A stretch of DNA of 6,157 bases from Endomicrobium sp. GTDB lineage: Bacteria; Elusimicrobiota; Endomicrobiia; Endomicrobiales; Endomicrobiaceae. The stretch spans positions 1 through 6,157 of the forward strand of contig JAISDI010000037.1 of assembly GCA_031264895.1 (NCBI GenBank). The letters are read 5' to 3'. Positions 1-6,157 of this stretch are shown piece by piece. The notes under the pieces were generated by a model. The model was not told where the DNA came from, did not search any database, and saw nothing but the letters and a program-made list of their open reading frames with translations. The first letter of the stretch is position 1. Every line of letters begins with the position of its first letter. Both the position numbers and the translations under genes were made by a program.

Positions 1-3000
1 ATAACGCCGCTTATGATATTATTGTTATCTTTTCCTATAAGCCGTAACAAAAGTATGTCTTCCTCCAGCCTCATAATTTGAGTAAATTTCACGCTTATCA
101 AATTGCTTATTTTTTTTGTCTCCTCAAGTCTTTTGCTTACTTCTTCATGCAATGTCAAAAGATACTCAAAATTAAGCCGCTTAATTTTTTCAGACACGAT
201 TTCCGAAGCGTCAAGATTTACAAGAGCGTCGAATATTCCCCTGTATTCTTTCTTACCCACGGTACTGTAATACAGGTATTCCAATATTTTACCCAAATCC
301 GGACTTTTTTCATTTACAATCACCGATATTTTTATTTCTCCGATATTTTTGTTTTTCACGTATTTAAACAATTCGTAGAATATTTTATTTGAACCGTTTG
401 CGTCTCTGAAAACTAACAATTCTCCCGTAGCGCCGTTCATAAGCAAAGCGTCTCCTTCTTCCAGAGAAATGTTATTGGATCGCAGCGCGTGCATTTCATA
501 CTCGCCGTATTTTTCGATATCGCGGGAAACTCTGTAGTACTCGGTATTTAGTTTATCGTCGACCCATCCTGCTCTGGCCGATACGGCGGATTTTCCCATC
601 TCTCTTATATCGACAATGGCATGACTGTCCGAGCCTCCGCTTGTAATGATCAGGCCTGGCCCTTTTACGTTCTCCGTATGTTTATCGCTTATATATCTGG
701 CCGCCAATATGTCGTTTTCGCGTATTTTGTCCATATTGTACGTTACAAATCCCTGAACATATTTTCTGTCTTTGCTTGCAAGTCCCGTGCCAAACAATGC
801 AATGCTGTCTTTAAAATTTTCGGCTTTTTGTTTAAATTTACCGCTTATCGCTTTTAACTCTTGTTTATTTTTCTTTTTGTATATCTCCGTACCGTATCCG
901 CTGTTATTGAGTATTTCTTTCAATTCTTCTACGCCTAAAATTTTTCTCTTCCCCTGAAAATCGGCAAATTCGGTATTGGCCAGTTCCATTCTTCTCGTTT
1001 TTCTGTCCATAGCTCCGGTAATGCGCACATATCCGCCGTTGACCTTAATATATCCTGTAATACCTATCATAGAACCTATTACATACTCGGATTTCAAATT
1101 CATATTTCCGTAATTAATAAAATTCAATACTTGCGACTGCGCTGACAATTCGGATATGTTCCCGCTTTCAATTTCATCTATTATTTTCTCTTTTATAGGA
1201 TTTTCCCTGTTTACCGTAAGTTTCATTTGTCCGTCTAAAATGAGTTTGCCCCTCAAATAAGCGTCACTTATGGGAACGTTAAAATATTTGTCAAGAAGAT
1301 CCCGTCCAAGCAGTTCTTCGTCAAGTTCTTGCGGAAACGGCTCAAGTTCAAGGTAAGTTAGAATCTTATCCAGAACTTTCCTTGCGTCTTTTATTTTGGG
1401 ATTTGGAAGCCTCTCAGTTAAAAACATGGATAGTTCTTTACGCGTCCACATCTCGCCCGCCATATATTTCTCTGCTAACTTTTCTAACGTCTCAATATCG
1501 GCTCCTGTGGAAAGAGTAACATCAAGATTTGTAGAATACGTAAACAAATCTATTATCTTAAAAGCTATTTCCGTCAAATCAGCCGCTTCATTTAGCCCTG
1601 AATCTTTATTCAGCTTGGCTTTCAAGAGAGGTGTCCACGACTGTGAAAAGGTATTGGAAATATCAACTTTAAATCCAAACCGCTTTAACACGCCCAAAAA
1701 ATAATAAATCCTTGTTATATTTCCCGACAAGTTACCCGATTCGTGAAACATAATGGATATTTCTCTATTATTTTTATCAAAATTGAAAAAGATATCTGCG
1801 CTGTGAGCCGCAAACATTTTTCTCCATATAAGAAGGTCATTCTCTATATAGAAACTATCTTCCGAAATTTGTGATGCGGCAAGTTTTATGAACAAATTTT
1901 TAATATCATCGTTTAAATTTTCATCATCCGAATGATTCTTAGCTTCAACAGCCGCTCCTTTATATCTGACCACAACACCGCTGCCCTCAATGGAACTTCT
2001 CCAGTACTCCGAAATATTATACACTACGTTATTAATACCGGTTTGGTGAACGGCCGTTATCAAAGTATGTATACTCGTTATTTCGGAAAGCTCCTGCAAA
2101 AACCAATTCGTATTTATTCTGCTCTCAAGCAGTTCGCTCATGGCAATCTCTGAGGTGCCCCTCATTTTGTTTAAAGCTTTTATCGCGGCATTACCTTCTC
2201 TTTCATTAATTTCCTTAAGAATAAAAATCATCGATTCCAACTCTCTGAATAAATCTTCCAATGCAGCCTCAGAATAGTTACTTTTAACTTCGGAATATTT
2301 GCTCAATACTATGGAATTTATTTCAGAAAGCGATTTTAGTTTTTTACTCATCTGACTGTTATTTGCGCCGTTCCATTTCATTTCAAACAAAACGGGCGGT
2401 TTAACCTCAACTTTTTCCGCAGGAAGCACTTCATCGGGAAGCATTTTTATCAAAGGGGTGTAATTATGCCTGTCAAGATACATTCCATTCTTATTATCTT
2501 CGGTAAAATTTTTTATATACGCATCGGGAGCCATAAGCTCGTTTTTCATATTCAGTTCTTTAAACAAAGCATTGATTCTTTCTATATCCAGAAGATAGGA
2601 AATATCCTTATTAAGATTTGTCGCTCTTGCAAGTTCCGTTGCTATATTTGCTCTAGTCTGCCTGTCAGCCGCAGGGTCTTCGGCTTTTATAAACAAAATT
2701 TTTATGATCTCCCGCATTTCCAAAACCAGTCTTTCGTATTCTTCGCTGTGCGGTTTCAATGATTCAAGCATTGTGCGCAAATTGTTAAAAAGCTCATCGG
2801 CTTTTTCAAAAGAAAAAGCTTTAGATTTATATTCATCGGTTAAAAATAACGATCCTAAAGACTCATAAAAATTTATTACGTCCTGATCGCTTACAAGAAC
2901 ATCATTCCAGCCATACGGCAATTGTTTTCTTGCGCTGCCGACATTTGAAAACAGAGGACTGAATTTTATTATCTTTTTTACTTCTCCTTCGTAAACAGTC

Positions 3001-5768
3001 AATTTGCTTAATTTATTTATCATTTCAAAACCAAGTTCATTGTCAATTTCATACGCTTTAGCGGCAAAAATACTTGCGGCTCTGGTGTTTCTTTCTATAT
3101 CGCTAAAAAAATTTTTTAATAACTCAGGATCTGTCATTCTTATATTTCTCATATGTCTAACAATAAGTATGTATGCAGACTCTTTTATGTTTTCATGAGT
3201 TTTTTTAAAAAGAGAGTTTGACGGATGATTACGCAAGTAAACGCCGACCCGCTTATATATTTCAAAATACGCTTTCATGATTTCATCCGGCTGCTCTATT
3301 GTTTTTATCCGTTTGATCAATCTCTTTAATTCGCCGACGTCAGCCTTTCCGTACCTTTCGGGTTCATTCAAATAGTACCAGTCTTTTGCTGTGAAAGACT
3401 CCGTTTCTATTTCAATATATTCCAAACTTTCATCTATTATTTCTTTATCCGTTTTTTTAGTTTCCAAGCCGTCTTGAAAGATATTGAGAAGCGGATTTGT
3501 TATTTTTCTTGATAATGACAGAGCATTATTTAATAAATGTAAAACGACGGTTGCCGCAAGCGCAATATATTGGGATCCTGGAAATATGACGTATAACACC
3601 GCATACAAGCCGGTAAGAATAACTCCGGATATGTCGATTTTGAAGTAATCTCTGGCTTTTGCAAACGGGTTCATTTTAAAAGCAAGCTTATCCGCCGCTT
3701 CATGCGCATAAGAAAATAAAAACGCGCTTGCAAGCATCGTCAATGTCAGAGGAATAATCGAAACGGGGTTTGAGGTCAAAAGACTTAATGCCGCAAAAGG
3801 CAGAAATCTGAAGACGAATTCTTCCGCTACCGGTACAATAACTACCGTCATAATTTTATATAAACCGCTTTTCGTATTTTTAAAAAAGCCGTCGGCAATA
3901 GAAAGTAAATTTTTACCATTACCGGATTTGGCTGATAATGCAGCGTTTTCTTCAATGTTCTTAAAATTACCTTTATTGTCCGCAGAATACTTTTTCACAT
4001 TATTTTGATAACTTATGCTAAACCGTATTTCTTTATTTGCGTACTTGTCTATTTCCCATTGTATGTCTGCTTCTTTTTCTTGCCCGCGTTTTTTGTATTC
4101 CGTCAAAAATTCGTCTATAAACTCTTTTAGCCCAGCCTTTTGGCTTTCAACAGAATATTTTTTTAACTCTTTGACATTGAAAGCCGCCGTTACAAGCATA
4201 GGAAGTTTTACGCTTAAAGGGCCTTTCATAAAAGGTTCGATATTTATCGTATTTTTTTCTATATCTTTATAACTTTTTATCGTGTTGAGATATACTTCAT
4301 AAGCCTTTGCCGTATCTCCGCTGATATTTGGCGTTATTATCACATAACTTATTTTATTTTCATCTAAATATTTTTCGAGTCCTCTGCTGTGAAAACCTCC
4401 CGTAACTATAAGCTTTATCTCTTTTGAATTTATTTCCTTGTTTATTTCAGACAAAGCCTCTCTGCCGTATTTTGCTTCGGCAAAACTTCCGGATCTGCCT
4501 TCCGATATGATCGAAGCAAACACACTGTCCCTTTTTATGTTGTTGCTATGGTATTCCTCAAGCATGGCGGCATATTTATCAAGCTTTTTCGCATTATTTT
4601 CCGAAAAATAAGAACACCATACGCGTCTGAAATCCTTAAATTTTTCTTTAAATCCGGACAGTTCTTCGGCAGTAATGTTAGCTGTGAAATATCCTTTTAT
4701 TTCCGGTATGAATTCCGACAGAAAAATTACTTCTCTTTCGAATTTATTCGAAACGTATTTCTCGTACAATTCTTTTTTTATCGCTTTTTCTTCGGACACA
4801 AACTCCATTGGGTTTACGATTTTGTTAAACTCAAGGTAAGCGAACAAATTTTGAAGATTGCTAAATTTGTTTTTGCCAAATATTGAAAGTTCGGCGGCAA
4901 TGTCTGCAAGTTCCGGAAAAATATTTTCTATATCGGAAAAATTTCCGCTTTTCAGCGACAGTTCCGCAAATCTCTGATAACTGATCTCGTTCTTGAGCAC
5001 ATTTATAAACTCTCTGAGCTCTTTTATCGTTTTATCGTTATTTATATCTTTGCCATTTTTTATGAGATTTACGTAAGCGTCTATATTTTTATATTTCTTA
5101 AAATCTATGTTTTCTTCCGCCGCAAGCTTACAAAGCTTCGCATAAAATTCTGCGGCATTTATTCTGTTTTTCTCATAGCGTCTTATAAGATTATTCAATT
5201 TCTTTGTCTTTTTGTTCGAATAATCTTTTCTTAGCGATTTTATTTCGTCAAGCATTTGCGCGCATATTTCTTGCGCTTGCGGAGCGGCGGAAAGTATGTC
5301 GTTAAACAGCCGTATATTCCTGTCATAAAGCTTTTTATCTTCTATTCCGTATATAAAATTACTTTTATCTTTCAGCGCGGAATAATACTCGCAGCCGCTT
5401 AAATATCCGTTATCCGTAAGGGCTTCTACGGTCTGCCGCCCAAAATCTTTCTTCATTATCTCGGAAAGAAGAGAAGTGTCCACAACTGTGTCGGCTCCCT
5501 CAAGGTAAACTCTGCCGACATTATATTTTTCGTCCATATATCCCAAAATACCGGAAATATTTCTTTGCACCTGCGGATGACAATGCAGATCCTGCACGTT
5601 TACGACAACATAATCGCTGCCGTAATATTTGGCCGACGTAACTTTACCCGCAGACATCGGAACGGAAAAAATTTCAGTCGGAACAGCCGCAAAAACCTCG
5701 AAAGGCATAACCGTAGCAGCTAATGCAAGCGCCGTCACGATCGCCGTAAGTTTTTTTATTTTTTCCAT
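1..5768 (-). CDS. Giant exported multidomain protein: TIKI/ChaN-like domain, CPBP intramembrane protease and PEP-utiliser swivel domain (3' end outside window)
   Basis: The frame is open from ATG at 5768 to the left edge: 1,922 complete codons, stop not reached. The start is supported by a G-rich ribosome-binding site just upstream and by an immediate signal peptide; the next in-frame Met (residue 21) would destroy that peptide. Domains in order: signal peptide 1-27; TIKI/TraB/ChaN-like region about 50-490 (QDLH 59-62, LEG 89-91, GGFH 457-460); CPBP protease about 636-755 (EEFVFR 649-654, FSYAH 685-689, HLLNN 744-748); charged helical sequence 760-1260; a module around H1342; a PEP-utilising swivel domain about 1655-1790 (GGSDSH 1711-1716, EEGD 1770-1773); helical tail to 1922. 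Single CPBP or ChaN-like proteins usually have a few hundred residues, so this is a large fusion. The domain calls come from motifs read by eye, and the overall function is unknown. The gene follows another minus-strand gene across a terminator, so it may be transcribed separately. Confidence 0.93.
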   Translation of the reverse strand, partial: MEKIKKLTAIVTALALAATVMPFEVFAAVPTEIFSVPMSAGKVTSAKYYGSDYVVVNVQDLHCHPQVQRNISGILGYMDEKYNVGRVYLEGADTVVDTSLLSEIMKKDFGRQTVEALTDNGYLSGCEYYSALKDKSNFIYGIEDKKLYDRNIRLFNDILSAAPQAQEICAQMLDEIKSLRKDYSNKKTKKLNNLIRRYEKNRINAAEFYAKLCKLAAEENIDFKKYKNIDAYVNLIKNGKDINNDKTIKELREFINVLKNEISYQRFAELSLKSGNFSDIENIFPELADIAAELSIFGKNKFSNLQNLFAYLEFNKIVNPMEFVSEEKAIKKELYEKYVSNKFEREVIFLSEFIPEIKGYFTANITAEELSGFKEKFKDFRRVWCSYFSENNAKKLDKYAAMLEEYHSNNIKRDSVFASIISEGRSGSFAEAKYGREALSEINKEINSKEIKLIVTGGFHSRGLEKYLDENKISYVIITPNISGDTAKAYEVYLNTIKSYKDIEKNTINIEPFMKGPLSVKLPMLVTAAFNVKELKKYSVESQKAGLKEFIDEFLTEYKKRGQEKEADIQWEIDKYANKEIRFSISYQNNVKKYSADNKGNFKNIEENAALSAKSGNGKNLLSIADGFFKNTKSGLYKIMTVVIVPVAEEFVFRFLPFAALSLLTSNPVSIIPLTLTMLASAFLFSYAHEAADKLAFKMNPFAKARDYFKIDISGVILTGLYAVLYVIFPGSQYIALAATVVLHLLNNALSLSRKITNPLLNIFQDGLETKKTDKEIIDESLEYIEIETESFTAKDWYYLNEPERYGKADVGELKRLIKRIKTIEQPDEIMKAYFEIYKRVGVYLRNHPSNSLFKKTHENIKESAYILIVRHMRNIRMTDPELLKNFFSDIERNTRAASIFAAKAYEIDNELGFEMINKLSKLTVYEGEVKKIIKFSPLFSNVGSARKQLPYGWNDVLVSDQDVINFYESLGSLFLTDEYKSKAFSFEKADELFNNLRTMLESLKPHSEEYERLVLEMREIIKILFIKAEDPAADRQTRANIATELARATNLNKDISYLLDIERINALFKELNMKNELMAPDAYIKNFTEDNKNGMYLDRHNYTPLIKMLPDEVLPAEKVEVKPPVLFEMKWNGANNSQMSKKLKSLSEINSIVLSKYSEVKSNYSEAALEDLFRELESMIFILKEINEREGNAAIKALNKMRGTSEIAMSELLESRINTNWFLQELSEITSIHTLITAVHQTGINNVVYNISEYWRSSIEGSGVVVRYKGAAVEAKNHSDDENLNDDIKNLFIKLAASQISEDSFYIENDLLIWRKMFAAHSADIFFNFDKNNREISIMFHESGNLSGNITRIYYFLGVLKRFGFKVDISNTFSQSWTPLLKAKLNKDSGLNEAADLTEIAFKIIDLFTYSTNLDVTLSTGADIETLEKLAEKYMAGEMWTRKELSMFLTERLPNPKIKDARKVLDKILTYLELEPFPQELDEELLGRDLLDKYFNVPISDAYLRGKLILDGQMKLTVNRENPIKEKIIDEIESGNISELSAQSQVLNFINYGNMNLKSEYVIGSMIGITGYIKVNGGYVRITGAMDRKTRRMELANTEFADFQGKRKILGVEELKEILNNSGYGTEIYKKKNKQELKAISGKFKQKAENFKDSIALFGTGLASKDRKYVQGFVTYNMDKIRENDILAARYISDKHTENVKGPGLIITSGGSDSHAIVDIREMGKSAVSARAGWVDDKLNTEYYRVSRDIEKYGEYEMHALRSNNISLEEGDALLMNGATGELLVFRDANGSNKIFYELFKYVKNKNIGEIKISVIVNEKSPDLGKILEYLYYSTVGKKEYRGIFDALVNLDASEIVSEKIKRLNFEYLLTLHEEVSKRLEETKKISNLISVKFTQIMRLEEDILLLRLIGKDNNNIISGV
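399..806 (-). other. PEP-utilising enzyme mobile (swivelling phosphohistidine) domain, derived (about residues 1655-1790)
   Basis: The order of elements matches the mobile domain of PEP synthase, pyruvate phosphate dikinase and PTS enzyme I: a leading GTGLAS (1660-1665) and QGFV strand, an ENDILAA segment (parallel to 'GDVLVT' in PEP synthase), then LIITSGGSDSHAIVDIREMG ending in KSAV, then EEGDALLMNGATGELLVF (parallel to 'xxGxxVTVDGxxGxV'). In the family the His of the GGxTSHAA motif is phosphorylated; here H1716 is retained in GGSDSH and the Arg of the usual AR pair is kept (IRE). The surrounding motif is divergent, so it could be active, sensory or structural. No ATP-grasp nucleotide-binding domain or PEP/pyruvate TIM-barrel is evident in the visible part of the protein. 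Confidence 0.65.
1539..1979 (-). other. Possible PEP-utiliser-associated module (about residues 1264-1410)
   Basis: The segment begins GVVVRYKG (from 1264). It contains ISIMFHESG (1337-1345, H1342) followed by a helix, RFGFKVDI, and later LDVTLS. This order (a beta strand with His, a helix of about 20 residues, then a GFxVxI strand, then a helix ending in LDxxL) resembles segments I recall lying near phosphohistidine domains in large bacterial PEP/pyruvate-binding-domain proteins. The presence of the swivel domain about 300 residues later agrees. No database comparison was possible, and I cannot assign an activity. Confidence 0.35.
1989..3491 (-). other. Unassigned charged helical region of the giant protein (about residues 760-1260)
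   Basis: About 500 residues rich in Lys, Glu, Leu, Ile, Asn and Ser, with many heptad-like stretches (for example around 1010-1050 and 1130-1190) and no hydrophobic segment long enough to span a membrane. One Pro-containing stretch near 1103-1124 may be an interdomain linker. I recognise no catalytic motif or internal repeat by eye. It may link the membrane protease to the C-terminal modules, but that is inference from position. Confidence 0.5.
3504..3863 (-). other. CPBP-family (CAAX/Abi-type) intramembrane metalloprotease domain (about residues 636-755)
   Basis: This is the only strongly hydrophobic block after the signal peptide. It has about four membrane segments and carries the three diagnostic CPBP motifs in the expected order: EExxxR (EEFVFR, E649, E650, R654), FxxxH (FSYAH, F685, H689) and HxxxN (HLLNN, H744, N748). 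In the family these Glu and His residues form the intramembrane active site, so an active enzyme is plausible. CPBP members include the Rce1-type prenyl protease and bacterial bacteriocin-immunity or membrane-protein processing proteins; the substrate here is unknown. The domain is unusually compact and sits inside a giant polypeptide rather than forming a stand-alone protein. Confidence 0.85.
4299..5621 (-). other. TIKI/TraB/ChaN-superfamily-like domain (about residues 50-490)
   Basis: After a beta-like strand (YVVVNV, 53-58) comes QDLHCHPQVQ (59-68), then VYLEGA (87-92) and GIEDKKLY (141-148). A long charged helical insert follows, and near the end LIVTGGFHSRGL (453-464) precedes a YVIITP strand. 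The TIKI superfamily (TIKI metalloproteases, TraB/PrgY, ChaN, erythromycin esterase) is known for two GxxH motifs, one near each end, plus an early conserved Glu. The second motif is clear here (GGFH, H460). The first is QDLH, lacking the Gly, with a second His at 64. E90 is a candidate for the conserved Glu. A metal-binding hydrolase fold is therefore plausible, but the match is by motif only and activity is not shown. With the signal peptide upstream, this domain should sit outside the cytoplasmic membrane. Confidence 0.5.
5688..5768 (-). other. Signal peptide of the giant protein (residues 1-27)
   Basis: Residues 1-6 (MEKIKK) give a positive N-region. Residues 7-23 form a hydrophobic core rich in Ala, Leu and Val. 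The sequence VFA at 25-27 followed by A28 fits a signal peptidase I site. This suggests Sec export of the segment that follows and also supports the chosen start codon. There is no lipobox cysteine at the cleavage site, so it does not look like a lipoprotein. Confidence 0.85.
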
Positions 5769-5771
5769 CGT

Positions 5772-5777
5772 TCCCCC
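5772..5777 (-). promoter_or_regulatory. Ribosome-binding site of the giant gene
   Basis: The minus strand reads GGGGGAACG directly before the ATG at 5768. It is purine-rich and SD-like, but its spacing is short (3 nt after GGGGGA, 5 nt after GGGG). An ATG that overlaps it at 5779 is out of frame and reaches a stop after seven codons. Confidence 0.5.
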
Positions 5778-5779
5778 AT

Positions 5780-5816
5780 AAAAAAATAACACTCTCTTAA
5801 ATAAATAAGAGAGTGT
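5780..5816 (-). terminator. Rho-independent terminator of the upstream gene
   Basis: A perfect 11-bp inverted repeat (5789-5799 with 5806-5816, arm ACACTCTCTTA) encloses a 6-nt loop. On the minus strand it is followed by TTATTTTTTT (5789-5780). The stem begins inside the upstream gene's TGA codon (5818-5816). The T tract ends 11 nt before the giant gene's ATG, so almost no space is left for a promoter after the terminator. The plus-strand side of the hairpin lacks a comparable T run. Confidence 0.85.
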
Positions 5817-6157
5817 CATATAAGATATTTTTCAAATATGCCATATTCGTCTTTGGGCTTTTTAAAAGAAATATATGAAAGCAGCAAAACCAGAAAAACA
5901 AAGACAATGCTCCTGTCTGCCCGAAACCTGACATTTAAATTTTCGTCTACGGCAAATCTTTTATCCTCCGGCGCAATGTACAAAAGAAATGCGGAGAAAC
6001 TTTTTATATTTTTCTTATTTTGAGTTTGATTTTCGCTCAAAACCGGTATAAAATCCATTTTTGCAACTACTTCACCCTGTTTTGAATCGTCTTGGCCGGC
6101 ATTTTTGTTTGAATACGGAATAAGTTTATCGGAAAAAGATTTGTTTATCCCCTCTAT
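5816..6157 (-). CDS. C-terminal part of an unrecognised protein with a C-terminal membrane segment (5' end outside window)
   Basis: The frame is open from the right edge to TGA at 5818-5816, giving 113 visible residues; the true start lies beyond 6157. The ATG at 6058 is internal to the open frame and is not a supported start. The visible part begins with a polar stretch rich in Asn, Ser, Lys and Gln (likely a flexible linker), then a moderately hydrophobic KSFSAFLLYIAP segment, a charged stretch ending NVRFRADR, a strong transmembrane helix (SIVFVFLVLLLSYISF) and a short charged tail KKPKDEYGIFEKYLI. The Arg-rich flank before the helix and Lys residues after it make the orientation uncertain. 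I do not recognise the family. The stop codon flows straight into an intrinsic terminator, which supports this as a real gene end. It is on the same strand as the giant gene, about 47 nt upstream of it. Confidence 0.7.
   Translation of the reverse strand: MEGINKSFSDKLIPYSNKNAGQDDSKQGEVVAKMDFIPVLSENQTQNKKNIKSFSAFLLYIAPEDKRFAVDENLNVRFRADRSIVFVFLVLLLSYISFKKPKDEYGIFEKYLI

Noticed and set aside
78..392. Plus-strand open frame of 104 codons with Phe-rich sequence
   Set aside because: Antisense shadow of the giant gene with low-complexity aromatic composition.
1396..1704. Plus-strand open frame of 102 codons
   Set aside because: Lies wholly within the giant gene on the opposite strand, with no supporting start signal or recognisable protein features.
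4548..4886. Plus-strand open frame of 112 codons rich in Phe and Tyr
   Set aside because: It is antisense to the giant gene. Its Phe-rich composition is what reverse-complemented Lys/Glu-rich AT-rich coding sequence gives. No ribosome-binding site or domain is seen.
1629..5491. Near-identical 16-nt words (GTGTCCACGACTGTG-like at about 1631 and GTGTCCACAACTGTG-like at about 5476)
   Set aside because: They are read in different frames (SQSWTP and DTVVDT) and the flanks do not match, so this is most likely coincidence rather than a repeat.
5756..5779. Seven-codon minus-strand mini-ORF (MGERWKK) overlapping the giant gene's start
   Set aside because: It has only a T tract upstream, with no ribosome-binding site. 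Its ATG arises from the overlap of the T-tract end with the G-rich site.
5817..5900. Possible minus-strand promoter elements (TTGAAA and TTATAT)
   Set aside because: The elements do not sit at a proper spacing and such words are common in AT-rich sequence, so I cannot support a promoter call.
5838..6023. Plus-strand open frame opposite the upstream gene
   Set aside because: The minus-strand frame stays open to the window edge, encodes a clear membrane helix and ends at a terminator, so it is the real gene here.

Overview
The window is AT-rich and almost completely coding on the minus strand. One uninterrupted reading frame starts at 5768 and runs off the left edge, giving at least 1,922 codons with no stop and no frame break. 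I checked every in-frame triplet from 3420 down to 3 for stops and translated the rest continuously. A second minus-strand gene enters from the right edge and ends at 5816. A strong intrinsic terminator separates the two genes. I saw no RNA gene, CRISPR array, insertion sequence or convincing plus-strand gene.

The large gene encodes a predicted exported, membrane-embedded, multidomain protein whose C-terminus lies outside the window. From the N-terminus I read: a Sec-type signal peptide (1-27); a domain with paired His motifs resembling the TIKI/TraB/ChaN superfamily (about 50-490); a compact CPBP (CAAX/Abi-type) intramembrane protease with all three family motifs, EEFVFR, FSYAH and HLLNN (about 636-755); about 500 residues of charged helical sequence without a recognised family (about 760-1260); a module resembling segments found near PEP-utilising domains in large bacterial proteins (about 1264-1410, tentative); and a derived PEP-utilising 'swivelling' phosphohistidine domain with its histidine kept at H1716 (about 1655-1790). 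A helical stretch then continues to the window edge.

Organism: the base composition (many ATA, AAA and GAA codons), the giant exported protein and the N-terminal 'QDLHCHPQVQ' signature recall giant proteins I associate with Elusimicrobiota (Endomicrobium-like) and Omnitrophota. This is recollection plus inference, not a database result.

The most interesting point is the architecture. Two putative membrane or extracytoplasmic hydrolase modules and a domain normally used for cytoplasmic phosphoryl transfer from PEP or ATP are joined in one polypeptide that begins with an export signal. Its biological role is unknown.
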